This document shows positions 28,701 to 39,294 of a stretch of DNA of 64,000 nucleotides, in pieces (within the stretch, counting starts at the first letter, position 1; each line of letters opens with the position of its first letter). A program made the position numbers and the translations under genes. The DNA comes from Candidatus Caldatribacterium sp. Its GTDB lineage: Bacteria; Atribacterota; Atribacteria; Atribacterales; Caldatribacteriaceae. Location: positions 1-64,000 of the forward strand of contig JAPWUU010000001.1 in NCBI GenBank assembly GCA_028275365.1, in the 5' to 3' direction. The notes under the pieces are model-generated. The model saw only the letters and a list, made by a program, of their open reading frames with translations, was not told the DNA's origin and ran no database searches.

Positions 28701-29390
28701 ATGAAAGCGCGAACGGTTGTTCTTCTGGGAAAAGGGAAGCGTCTCTTTGAATTTGCCTTTGCTCTGAGCCGCCTGATGAGGGCTTACTGCATTGTCCCCG
28801 ATGCCCTTGAGGGGGAGCCATTTCTTGTAGGGAAACGGATTGCGACCTGTCTTGCCCCGAGGGTTTTCGCCTATCCGTTCCTCTTCATCGGTCAGGACCA
28901 TGCCCTCACGGGAGGGGTAGTGGCCGGTCTTATGCGAAGAACCTCGGTGCTGCCGTATCTCCTCGTCCTTGATGCCCACCTTGACCTTTTTGCTTCCCGT
29001 GAGGTCTCCTTTCCCATCCACCGGGGGAACTTCCTGGCGTATCTTTTGCGACGGGAAGGTTTCCCCGAAGACCGGCTCTTCGTGTGCTCGAGTTTTGGGG
29101 AGTGGTCGGAAATCCGGAGGCAACTCTTAGCGCTTCCCCCTGGCTTTCTCTACCTCTCCTGGGATGTGGATTTTGGATTCCCTGAGATCGCGCATTTCCC
29201 CTCAGGGGTCACCTCTGAGCACCTGGAGGAAATCTTTGCCGACCTGGCTTTGCTTTCTGGGCGGCAGGGCTTTCGGTTCCTTGGTGGGGACCTCGTGGAA
29301 CTCGACCACCGGAAGGTTGTGGACCCCCTTTCCATGGCGTCTCGAGTATCATCCTGTCTTCGGCCGATTTTTGAGGAGGCGAAAGCGTGA
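28701..29390 (+). CDS. Divergent ureohydrolase (arginase/agmatinase-fold) protein
   Basis: LLVLDAHLDLF (DAHxD), FLYLSWDVDFGFPE (SxDxD-like), GQDHALTGG and GGDLVELDHRKVVD. Confidence 0.6.
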   Translation: MKARTVVLLGKGKRLFEFAFALSRLMRAYCIVPDALEGEPFLVGKRIATCLAPRVFAYPFLFIGQDHALTGGVVAGLMRRTSVLPYLLVLDAHLDLFASREVSFPIHRGNFLAYLLRREGFPEDRLFVCSSFGEWSEIRRQLLALPPGFLYLSWDVDFGFPEIAHFPSGVTSEHLEEIFADLALLSGRQGFRFLGGDLVELDHRKVVDPLSMASRVSSCLRPIFEEAKA

Positions 29391-30457
29391 GAAGGAAAAA
29401 CATGGCCGTTTTTGTGGTTTTCGGAGTGCTCCTTGGGTGTCTTGAGGTGGCCTGGGCGCTTGACCCCATCGACCAGGCACAGCTTCTGCTTGAAGCGGGG
29501 AACGTCGATCAGGCCATAGCGCTCCTTCGATCTTTTGTGGAGAGCGAGAAAGACGAGGAGCGCCTTGGGGTAGCTACGGAGATTCTCGACGCCATACTTT
29601 CCGAAAAAGGTGAAATCGATGAAGCCATCGCTGTGCTCCAGGCGTATATCGCTCGCTTTCCTGAAACGCCCCGGGCGTATCTTTTCCGCTACTGGATTGC
29701 CAAGCACGAGGAGGAACGGGGGGACTTCGAGAAGGCCCTCGCAATCCTTGAAGAGCTCAGGAACCGTCTCCCCCAGGGCGATCCCTTTGCGTTGCGGTCC
29801 CAGGTGCTCTCAGACCTTGCTTACCACCTTGAGCACCGCAAAAAGGATTACCTCAGAGCTCTTGAGGTCTACAGGGAGCTTGTAGACCTCTCGGGAGACC
29901 CCGAAGAGCGCCTCCAGGCGGAGATGGCGCTTGGGTCCTGTTACGAGAAAGCAGGGAAGATTGAGGAGGCGCTGAAAATTTACAAAGCGGTGGTGGAAGA
30001 GGCCCCGGGTTCGTTCTTCGAGCGCTGGGCAAGGCTCCGGATCGTGTACCTCACCGAGCCAAAGGCAGGGGCAAAGAGTAAGGAAGAACTTGCCCGTGCC
30101 CTGGCAAGAGCCTTAAAAAGCAGAGACCTTGCGGCCCTCAGGGAGCTTGTGAAAAGGGGAGACTTCTGGAGCGGGGTGAACTTCAGCGAGTTTGACGTGG
30201 ACGACCCTGAGAAAGCCCTGGAGTACATGGCCCAGTACCTCCCAAAATCCTCGCAGCTTGTGGTTTTGGAAGACCTCACACCCCGGGATGATACCTGGGT
30301 TTTACGGGTTGAGGGATGGGGGGATCCGGAGTACAATATTCTCTATCTTGTGCTTGCTGAAGGGCGCTATGGGTGGGAGTGGAAGGGACTTATCCTCTCA
30401 AGCACCACCCTTGAAGCTTGCGAAGAAGACGCTCAAGGCCAGGACATCCTAAGGTGA
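29387..30457 (+). CDS. Secreted tetratricopeptide-repeat protein
   Basis: Signal-like N-terminus KNMAVFVVFGVLLGCLEVAWA; TPR-like helices (AQLLLEAGNVDQAIALLRSFV, GSCYEKAGKIEEALKIYKAVVEEAP). Confidence 0.8.
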   Translation: MRRKNMAVFVVFGVLLGCLEVAWALDPIDQAQLLLEAGNVDQAIALLRSFVESEKDEERLGVATEILDAILSEKGEIDEAIAVLQAYIARFPETPRAYLFRYWIAKHEEERGDFEKALAILEELRNRLPQGDPFALRSQVLSDLAYHLEHRKKDYLRALEVYRELVDLSGDPEERLQAEMALGSCYEKAGKIEEALKIYKAVVEEAPGSFFERWARLRIVYLTEPKAGAKSKEELARALARALKSRDLAALRELVKRGDFWSGVNFSEFDVDDPEKALEYMAQYLPKSSQLVVLEDLTPRDDTWVLRVEGWGDPEYNILYLVLAEGRYGWEWKGLILSSTTLEACEEDAQGQDILR

Positions 30458-30463
30458 GAAGCC

Positions 30464-31831
30464 ATGGACATCGAAGTCGTGCGCCAGGATTTTCTTCCCC
30501 TCGTGGAACGGATTGCAGGCCTTCTTGAGGAGGGCCGGTACAACGAGGTAAAGCAAGAGGTGAACACTCTCCATCCTGCGGACATTGCCGAAATCATGGG
30601 GCTTCTCGATTCGGAGAAACAGGTATTGCTTTTCCGGCTTCTCAAAAAGGACTTGGCCATTGCGGTTTTTGAACAGCTCGACTTCGAGCACCAGGAAAAT
30701 CTCCTTCGCCATTTCACCGACGCCAAAGTTGCAGAAATCCTGAACCAGATGTCCCCGGACGACCGTATAGAGCTTTTCGACGAGCTTCCGGCAAAGGTGG
30801 TCAAAAAACTCTTGAACCTCCTTGAACCTCCTCAGCGGGATATCGCTGCCAGCATGCTTGGGTATCCGGAAAATAGCGCTGGCCGCATCATGAACCCCCG
30901 GGTGGTGGACCTCAAGGAGTACTATACGGTGGAGCAGGCGCTCAAGCGTTTCCGACGTCTGAATCCCCCGGAAGAACTCTCCTACACCGCCTATGTGACT
31001 GATGCCGAGCGGCACCTTTTGGGGAGCGTCACCCTCCGGGATCTCGTCCTGGCTGACCCAGAGGACCGCATCGGGGATATTATGAACCGGGAGGTGATTT
31101 CCGTCTCTACCGATGATGACCAGGAAAAGGTCGCCCAGATCATTCAGAAGTACGACCTCCTTGCGGTTCCCGTGGTGGATCGGGAAGGACGCCTTGTGGG
31201 AGCCGTGACGGTTGACGACGCCATCGACATTATCGAGGCGGAGGCCACAGAGGATATCCACCGCCTCGCCGCCATCCGGACCACTGAGGACGAATACCTC
31301 CATGCCTCCTTCTTCCGCCGGATTAAGAACCGTTTCATCTGGCTTGCGGTGCTGCTTGTTCTTGGAACGGTTACGAGTTTTGTCATCCAGGGGTTTTCTG
31401 AGGTGATTCAGACTATTGTGGCGCTGTCGTTTTTCATCCCCATGCTCATCGACACCGGGGGGAACGTAGGAAGTCAATCCACCACGGTTATGGTGCGGGG
31501 GCTGGCCATCGGAGAGCTTGAGGGAAAGGCGCTCTGGAAGGTGGTGCTCTCTGAGACCATCATCGGAGGAATTCTTGGAGTGCTCCTTGGGGGCATCGGT
31601 ATCCTGCGGGTGCTGTTTCTTCGGGAATCTCCCCTGATTGGGCTCATTGTGGGATGTTCCATTTTCGCCATCGTTTTCATCTCGAATCTCATTGGCGTTT
31701 TCCTTCCAGTCCTCTTCAAGAAGATGCGTCTTGACCCTGCCATTGCCGCTACTCCTGTCATCACCACCATCGTGGACATCGTAGGAGTGATCATCTACTT
31801 CCGCATTGCCCAGGTCTTCCTCGGGCTTTAA
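30464..31831 (+). CDS. mgtE: Magnesium transporter MgtE
   Basis: N domain LHPADIAEIMGLLDSEKQVLLFRLL; CBS domains; MLIDTGGNVGSQSTTVMVRGLAIGEL membrane motif. Confidence 0.96.
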   Translation: MDIEVVRQDFLPLVERIAGLLEEGRYNEVKQEVNTLHPADIAEIMGLLDSEKQVLLFRLLKKDLAIAVFEQLDFEHQENLLRHFTDAKVAEILNQMSPDDRIELFDELPAKVVKKLLNLLEPPQRDIAASMLGYPENSAGRIMNPRVVDLKEYYTVEQALKRFRRLNPPEELSYTAYVTDAERHLLGSVTLRDLVLADPEDRIGDIMNREVISVSTDDDQEKVAQIIQKYDLLAVPVVDREGRLVGAVTVDDAIDIIEAEATEDIHRLAAIRTTEDEYLHASFFRRIKNRFIWLAVLLVLGTVTSFVIQGFSEVIQTIVALSFFIPMLIDTGGNVGSQSTTVMVRGLAIGELEGKALWKVVLSETIIGGILGVLLGGIGILRVLFLRESPLIGLIVGCSIFAIVFISNLIGVFLPVLFKKMRLDPAIAATPVITTIVDIVGVIIYFRIAQVFLGL

Positions 31832-32023
31832 GGTCAAGCCCTGCCTCCTTCAGCATTCCGAGGTCCTCCCGGGAAACCGCCTTTTCCACCCTGGCATGCA
31901 CTTCTCCGGACAAAGAGGAAGATGTTTTCGCCTACGGGCTCTGCCTGCGACGGTTTTGTTCCCCTTTCGTGGTGCCTGTGGAAATCCCGGTTGCTCTTTG
32001 GGCTTGGAGAAGCCTGGAGGAAA

Positions 32024-32052
32024 TTGACACGCCCTTTCCCATCGCCTATAAT
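32024..32052 (+). promoter_or_regulatory. Consensus sigma-A promoter for the rpsU operon
   Basis: TTGACA - 17 nt - TATAAT (exact consensus), 25 nt before the rpsU ATG. Confidence 0.9.
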
Positions 32053-32077
32053 GATTGTACTTTGAAGCGGGGGAGGA

Positions 32078-32257
32078 ATGACAGTGACCGAGGTCCGTAT
32101 CGGACAGGGCGAAAGCCTCGACGAGGCGTTGCGGCGTTTCCGGAAGAAGTGTCAGCGGAACGGTATCATCTCTGAGATGAAGCGCCACGAACACTACGAG
32201 AAGCCGAGTGAGCGGAGGAGGAAAAGGGAACAGGCCCGAAGGAGAAAGAAGAGATGA
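32078..32257 (+). CDS. rpsU: 30S ribosomal protein bS21 (absent from ORF track, 59 aa)
   Basis: MTVTEVRIGQGESLDEALRRFRKKCQRNGIISEMKRHEHYEKPSERRRKREQARRRKKR; RBS GGGAGGA; ATGA overlap with next gene. Confidence 0.96.
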   Translation: MTVTEVRIGQGESLDEALRRFRKKCQRNGIISEMKRHEHYEKPSERRRKREQARRRKKR

Positions 32258-32706
32258 GCGATGGTGGGATCAAGGCTCGCCTTCAGGAGGCTATGAAGGC
32301 GGCCCTGAAAGCCCGAGATACCGTACGTTTAGATACGGTACGCCTTCTCCTTGCAGAGATACGCAACGCCGAAATTGAGAAGCGGGCTCCTCTTGAGGAA
32401 GCAGAAATCCTTACACTTTTGCGCAGGGGCATCAAGAGGCGAGAGGAGAGCCTTGCGTACTTTCGTCAGGGGAATCGAGAAGACCTTGTGGAACGGACAG
32501 AGCGAGAGATTGCTGTCATTTCTGAGTTTCTTCCTCCTCCGGTGACCGAGAGTGAACTTGTGGCGCTTGTTCGAGAGGTCCTTGCCGCTTTCCCCGAGAA
32601 GCCGGCCTTTTCTCAGGTGATGAAGGAGGTCATGCGCCGGGTTGAGGGACGGGCAGAAGGCAGGGTAGTATCGGAAGTCGTTCGGAAGATTCTGGAAGCG
32701 GGGTGA
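32254..32706 (+). CDS. yqeY: GatB/YqeY domain protein
   Basis: IKARLQEAMKAALKARDTVRLDTVRLLLAEIRNAEIEKR...REESLAYFRQGNREDLVERTEREIAVISEFLPPP. Confidence 0.95.
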   Translation: MSDGGIKARLQEAMKAALKARDTVRLDTVRLLLAEIRNAEIEKRAPLEEAEILTLLRRGIKRREESLAYFRQGNREDLVERTEREIAVISEFLPPPVTESELVALVREVLAAFPEKPAFSQVMKEVMRRVEGRAEGRVVSEVVRKILEAG

Positions 32707-32715
32707 TACTGGGGC

Positions 32716-33702
<987 letters not shown>

Positions 33703-35726
33703 CGCCTTCCTTTCCTCCCGGTTCTCCTCGTTTCTTGCCTATGGGTCTCTGCTTTTTGCCCTTCTTGGGGGTATGTTGCTCGTGCCGGAGGGTGATATCC
33801 GGGAGGGTCAGCTGGCTACCCGGGACATTGTGGCCCCTGAAAACGTGGAGATTGTGGACGTCCTGGCGACGGAAAAGCGCCGGGGGGAGATTCTGGCGGG
33901 TATCCCCCCGGTGTACCGGGTGGATGAGGGTGTGGTGCACCAGGTCAAGGAGGAGATGGAAGGGTTTTTCGTGGGTCTTGAGGGTATCCGGGCTGCTGCC
34001 CTCTCGCCGCTTCCAGAAGTCGTGGAGAGCTTTTCCCGGAAGTGGAACGTTACGGAAAATACGGTCCGCTGGCTCCTTGAAGCTCCAAAGGAGGCTTATG
34101 AGGCGGTTCGAGGATTGCTCTACGACCTTTTCGCCGCCCGTTTCTTCACGCAACCTGTTCGCCGCGAGGATCTCGCCCGGGTACTGCTTGAGATGAACAC
34201 AGAAATTGAAAAGGCTGAACTCTCGGGAGAGGCCATGTGGGTTGCGGGGATTCTGGTGACGAGGTTTCTCCGCCCCAACGCCGCAATCGACGAGGTACAA
34301 ACCCAGGAGAAGAGAGCACAGATTCTGGCCTCTCTGGAGCCGGTGCGGCGGGTGATTCGACGGGGTGAGGTGCTCCTCCGCAGGGGAGACATCGTCACCC
34401 GGGAACACCTTCAGGCCCTCGAGGCGCTGGGTATGGTGGGGGAGAATCGGCGTTTCTTTAAGGCTTTGTCCCTGGGGATATTCATTGTTGGAGTGGTGGT
34501 TCTTGAATACCTGTATCTCCGCCGCTTTGCGCTCTTTTTTCTTGGAGATAACGCGCTGCTTTTTGTGCGCTTGATGGCAGTTTGCGGAGTTCTGGTCCTG
34601 CACCTTCTGACCCTCCGGGTGTCCCCGGTGTTTCTCGTTGCCGGAGCCATTCCCCTTATCCTTTTGACCCTTGCGGGATGGGAGGTGGCCCTTGGGGAGT
34701 CTCTCCTCCTTTTCCCCCTGCTTTTCTGGGCCTGGAGAATGGACCTTCTCGGGGGACTTTTACTCTTTGTGCACCTGTTTTCTCCAGTTTTTCTTCTTGG
34801 CAAAAAGAGGGCAGAACGAAGGCATTTCACGAGAGTGGGCGAGATGCTTGCGCTTTTCTGCGGGATTTTGGGGATACTCTTTGCCTTGCAGGAAGGGCTG
34901 TCCTTCTGGAAAGCCCTGGCCTTCTTCGTGTATGGAGGGGGTGGGGGTATTCTGGCCTCGGTTGTCGCTCTCGGGAGCGTGTCGCTTTTTGAACACACCT
35001 TCCATCTCACCACTGAGGTTCGCTTGATGGAACTCCTCAACCCCAACCACCCCCTGCTGAAAAGGCTCATGCTCGAAGCCCCGGGAACGTACAGCCACAG
35101 CCTCATCGTGGCCAACCTTGCCGAAGTTGCCGCTCAAGAAATCGGCGCCAACGCGCTTCTGGCCCGCGCCGGGGCCTATTACCATGACATCGGGAAGCTC
35201 AGGCGGCCTCAGTTTTTCATCGAAAACCAGGCAAGCCCAAACCGCAACGTCCACGAACGCCTCTCTCCCTACCTCAGCGTGCGGGTAATCATCGGCCACG
35301 TCCGCGATGGCCTTGAGATGGCCCGGAAGTTCCGCCTCCCCCGGGAGGTGCAGGGTATCATTCAGTCCCACCATGGGCGAAGCGTTGTCCGGTACTTTTA
35401 CGAAAAGGCCCTGCGGATGAGTGGAGGGAACATCAGTCGGGACGTTTTTCGGTATCCCGGGCCCCTCCCCCACACCCCGGAAGAGGCTATCGTCTTTCTT
35501 GCCGATAGTGTTGAGGCGGCGGTGCGGAGCATGAAGGATCCCACCCCACGCCGGATAGAAATGACGGTGCGGAACATCATCAGAGCATACCTTGAGGATG
35601 GACAGCTTGACGAATCCTCCCTGACCCTGCGGGACATCAATCGCATTGCCCGCCGCTTTGTGCTCTTTTTGAACGGTATGATTCACGCCCGGGTGCCATA
35701 TCCTGAGCCTGTAGAGGAGGGCGTTC

Positions 35727-36542
35727 ATGGGAAGAGTTGAGGTTACCAATATGACGAAAGCACGAGTGCTTTCCCGGCCGTTGCTCCAGAATCTTGTGGC
35801 ATTCGTCCTTGGAAGCGAGCACCGGGATATGGCGGGGACTCTGGTCATCGCGTTCATCGATGAAGAGCACATGCGGGACGTCAAGCGGCGCTTCTTCCAT
35901 GAGGACACCGTAGGGGATGTGGTTTCATTCTTCTACGGGGAAGACCCCGATGGGGTGTGGGGAGAGATTCTCGTCTGTGTGCCCCGTGCTCTTGAACAAA
36001 GCAAGGAACGGGGGGTGCCTTTAGCCGAAGAACTCATGTTCCTTGTGGTGCACGGGCTTTTGCACCTTCTGGGTTACGATGACGATACGGAGGAACGTCG
36101 CCGCCTCATGATGGAACGAGCCGAAGAACTCCTTACGGCGTATCGAGAGGAAGAGGTCCGGAGAAGGCTTATAGGGCAAGCACTCAGGGCTCGAGCGTTT
36201 GCCTATGCTCCGTACTCCCGTTTCCGGGTAGGAGCAGCGCTCCTTTCCCGGGACGGCCGCATCTTCACCGGTTGCAACGTGGAAAATGCTTCCTTTGGGG
36301 TGACCATGTGCGCCGAGCGGGTGGCCCTGGGGAGGGCGGTGGCAGAAGGGGCACGGGAATTCGTTGCCATTGCCGTGGTTTCCGATAGCGAATCCTTTTG
36401 CTTCCCCTGTGGTCTGTGTCGTCAGGCGCTTGCGGAATTCGGGCTGGATGTCGAGGTGCTTGCTGGGGCAAGGGATGGGCGTTTCGTGGTGCAGCGTTTG
36501 CGAGAACTTTTACCCTCAACCTTTTCTCTCCAGGGAGTGTGA
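35727..36542 (+). CDS. Fusion protein: endoribonuclease YbeY (N-term) + cytidine deaminase (C-term)
   Basis: YbeY half: FIDEEHMRDVKRRFFHEDTVGDVVSFFY...GEILVCVPRA...VVHGLLHLLGYDDDTEERRRLMM; Cdd half: LIGQALRARAFAYAPYSRFRVGAALLSRDGRIFTGCNVENASFGVTMCAERVALGRAVAEG...PCGLCRQALAEF. One uninterrupted frame. Confidence 0.95.
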   Translation: MGRVEVTNMTKARVLSRPLLQNLVAFVLGSEHRDMAGTLVIAFIDEEHMRDVKRRFFHEDTVGDVVSFFYGEDPDGVWGEILVCVPRALEQSKERGVPLAEELMFLVVHGLLHLLGYDDDTEERRRLMMERAEELLTAYREEEVRRRLIGQALRARAFAYAPYSRFRVGAALLSRDGRIFTGCNVENASFGVTMCAERVALGRAVAEGAREFVAIAVVSDSESFCFPCGLCRQALAEFGLDVEVLAGARDGRFVVQRLRELLPSTFSLQGV

Positions 36543-36548
36543 TGTGCT

Positions 36549-37433
36549 GTGGGTTTTCGCGCCGGTTTTGTCACTATCTGGGGTCGACCCAATGTGGGGA
36601 AATCCACCTTCCTCAACAGGGTCATCGGTCAGAAGGTGAGCATTGTCTCGGACAAACCCCAGACCACCCGTAGGGTGGTGAAGGGGATCGTGAATCTCGA
36701 TAATGCCCAGATTGTTTTCCTCGATACTCCTGGGCTCCACACGCCGAAGGACCGCCTGGGGGAAATCATGATGCAGGAGATTGAGGACACGCTCCTTGAT
36801 GTGGACCTCCTCTGCTACATGACCGACCCTGCCTTTCAGGAGGAAGAAGAGAGGAAATACTTGGAGAAGCTCAGCAGTTTCTCCCGGCCGGTTTTCCTTG
36901 TGCTCAACAAGAAAGACCTCCTTGGGGAAGAGGAGGCGAGGGGCATTCTGGAGCGTCTGGGGAAATATCATGCTTTTGCGGAACGTCTGGCGATTTCATG
37001 CACCACCGGCGAGGGAATTCGGGAACTCCTCGAGCGCATTGTGGCCTATCTTCCCGAAAATCCCCCGTACTACGAGCCGGGAATCGTCTCCGACGCTTTT
37101 GAACGGGATATCGTGGCGGAAATCGTTCGAGAAAAGGTCTGGTGGCATGTGCACCAGGAAGTCCCCTATGGTGTTGAGGTCCGGGTGGAAGAGTTCAAGG
37201 AACGGGACGACCTCCTCTATATCCGGGCCATCATCTATGTAGAGCGGGAGTCGCACAAAAAGATTGTCATCGGTGAGGGCGGCCGGATGATCAAAAAGAT
37301 TGGTGAGGACGCCCGCCGGGACATTGAGGCCCAGTGGGGGAAGAAGGTCTATCTTGACCTCTGGGTCAAGGTGGAGAAGAACTGGCGCAAACGCGACGAA
37401 GTGCTGCGCCGTTTCGGGTACAGGGTGAAGTGA
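36549..37433 (+). CDS. era: GTPase Era
   Basis: RAGFVTIWGRPNVGKSTFLNRVIGQKVSIVSDKPQTTRRVVKGI...FLDTPGLH...LNKKDL...KH-domain RESHKKIVIGEGGRMIKKIGEDARRDIEAQWGKKVYLDLWVKVEKNWRK. Confidence 0.98.
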   Translation: MGFRAGFVTIWGRPNVGKSTFLNRVIGQKVSIVSDKPQTTRRVVKGIVNLDNAQIVFLDTPGLHTPKDRLGEIMMQEIEDTLLDVDLLCYMTDPAFQEEEERKYLEKLSSFSRPVFLVLNKKDLLGEEEARGILERLGKYHAFAERLAISCTTGEGIRELLERIVAYLPENPPYYEPGIVSDAFERDIVAEIVREKVWWHVHQEVPYGVEVRVEEFKERDDLLYIRAIIYVERESHKKIVIGEGGRMIKKIGEDARRDIEAQWGKKVYLDLWVKVEKNWRKRDEVLRRFGYRVK

Positions 37434-38191
37434 GCCGGTATACCTCCGATGAGGGCATTGTTCTGAAGACGTCGGAGTTTGGAGAGATCGACCGTATCGT
37501 CACCCTCTTCACAAGGAAACGGGGGAAGTTCCAGGCCATAGCTAAGGGTGCACGGAAGGTGGGGAACCGCTTTGGGGCTTCCCTGGACCTTTTCTCCTTT
37601 TCCGAATTCCTCCTGTACACCGCCTCGGGTATGCCCCTCATTGTCCAGGGGAAGATTCAAAAACTCTTCCGGGGTCTTTTGCGAACGCCTCTACAGTGGA
37701 TGGCAGGGGAGTACCTTCTGTGCGTTCTGGATCGGGTGTTCCCCTTTGAGCGACGGGAGGAGGGACTACTCGATGAGGTGCTCGTGCTCTGGGAGATGTT
37801 CCTCCGCCACGAAGAGGCCATTCTCCCGCTTCTTGTGCGTTTTCGCCTGGACGTGGCCCAGGCCCTTGGGGTTTTCCCGGAACTCCGGGAGTGCGTGCGT
37901 TGCCGGAAGAGGATAACGGCCCCCTCCTGCTTTTTCAGCATCGCCTCAGGAGGCGTGGTGTGCGATTCCTGTAGCCGGGAAGCGCAAAGGCTCTTCCCCC
38001 TCTCTCTTCGGGAACTTGAAGCGCTACGAGCCCTCGTTGACACCCCCCTGGGGTATGTAGTAAAGTCCTCTCAGGAGGACCGGAAGGCTTTTGAGGCCCT
38101 TGATGTTCTTGTTGCTCAGTACCTCTCGTACCAGGGCGAGCGGAAGATTCCGGATTTTTCTTCCTTTCTGGGGCGTGAGCTCTCATGGTGA
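37430..38191 (+). CDS. recO: DNA repair protein RecO
   Basis: YTSDEGIVLKTSEFGEIDRIVTLFTRKRGKFQAIAKGARKVGNRFGASLDLFSFSEFLLY; Zn-like CVRCRKRITAPSCFFSIASGGVVCDSC. Confidence 0.95.
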   Translation: MSRYTSDEGIVLKTSEFGEIDRIVTLFTRKRGKFQAIAKGARKVGNRFGASLDLFSFSEFLLYTASGMPLIVQGKIQKLFRGLLRTPLQWMAGEYLLCVLDRVFPFERREEGLLDEVLVLWEMFLRHEEAILPLLVRFRLDVAQALGVFPELRECVRCRKRITAPSCFFSIASGGVVCDSCSREAQRLFPLSLRELEALRALVDTPLGYVVKSSQEDRKAFEALDVLVAQYLSYQGERKIPDFSSFLGRELSW

Positions 38192-39294
38192 TGCGTCGCG
38201 TCAGGAAAATCCGCATCCCCGTCCACCGTCTTGAAGTAGGGACGGCCATCCCCTTCACGCTTCTTGACGAGAAAGACCGGGTGCTGCTCTTTCGGGGGCA
38301 GACCGTCACCGAAGCCTTTCTCGAGCGCCTCAGACGCCGGGCCATGACTACCGTAGTGGCAGAGGTCATTGAAGAGGTTCGGGAGGAAACGGCGAAAGAA
38401 GACGTGTCCTTCGAGGTGAAGATGAAAACGCTTTCCTGCCTTGAGGACACCATGTATGGTCTTGCGCAGGGGCGTCGCGTCTCTCTTGAGCCGCTTGAAG
38501 AGCAGGTAGGAGCCATCCTTGAAGAAGTCCGGGCCCACGAGGAACTCGTTATCCCCATCGTTCAGCTGAAGCGGCATGATGACTTCACCTTCACGCACTC
38601 ACTCAACGTGGCCGTTATTGCCCTCTTCATTGGGAAGTTCCTGGGCCTTGGGCGGGAAGACCTTGTGCAGCTTGGTCTTGGAGCGCTCCTCCATGATCTT
38701 GGGAAGCTTAAGGTTCCCCTGGAGATCCTCCGTAAGCCCTCTGCCTTGAGTGAGGATGAGTGGCGGATTATCTGTGGGCATCCTCTGGTGGCCAAGAATC
38801 TCCTTGATGAGCAGAGAGCCCTTGGGGATCTCGTCAAATTCGTTCCCCTTGAGCACCACGAGCGTCTTGACGGCAGTGGCTATCCCCTTCGGCTTGGGGC
38901 GGAGGCGATCCATCTCTTCCCCCGGATCGTGGCTGTGGCCGATGTGTACGAGGCACTCACTTCGCAACGTCCGTACCGGAAGCCCATGCCGGTGGCCGAA
39001 GTTGTGGAGTACCTCATGGGGAATGCCGGGTATAGACTCGACGAACAGGTGGTCCGTGCCTTTGTCGCACACCTTTCCCCGTATCAGGTGGGGGACGTGG
39101 TTCGTCTCTCCGACGGTCGGGAAGCAGTGGTGAGCCGTCTCAATCCCGTTTTGCCTTTCCGTCCCCGTGTGACCGTCCGGGTACCCGACGGGAAGGGAGG
39201 GTACATCACTGAAGAAATCGACCTTGCCAGGTCCCTGACGCTTACCATTGTTGAGGAGCTCTCGGTGAAAAGCCGTGTTCTCCTCCCTTCGTGA
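38185..39294 (+). CDS. HD-GYP domain phosphohydrolase
   Basis: FTHSLNVAVIALFIGKFLGLGREDLVQLGLGALLHDLGKLKVPLEIL...LEHHERLDGSGYPLRL...VADVYEALTSQRPYRKPM. Confidence 0.95.
   Translation: MVMRRVRKIRIPVHRLEVGTAIPFTLLDEKDRVLLFRGQTVTEAFLERLRRRAMTTVVAEVIEEVREETAKEDVSFEVKMKTLSCLEDTMYGLAQGRRVSLEPLEEQVGAILEEVRAHEELVIPIVQLKRHDDFTFTHSLNVAVIALFIGKFLGLGREDLVQLGLGALLHDLGKLKVPLEILRKPSALSEDEWRIICGHPLVAKNLLDEQRALGDLVKFVPLEHHERLDGSGYPLRLGAEAIHLFPRIVAVADVYEALTSQRPYRKPMPVAEVVEYLMGNAGYRLDEQVVRAFVAHLSPYQVGDVVRLSDGREAVVSRLNPVLPFRPRVTVRVPDGKGGYITEEIDLARSLTLTIVEELSVKSRVLLPS

Noticed and set aside
30449-31837. 462-aa minus-strand ORF antisense to mgtE
   Set aside because: mgtE motifs are clear on the + strand; the antisense product is His/Asp-rich and unstructured-looking.
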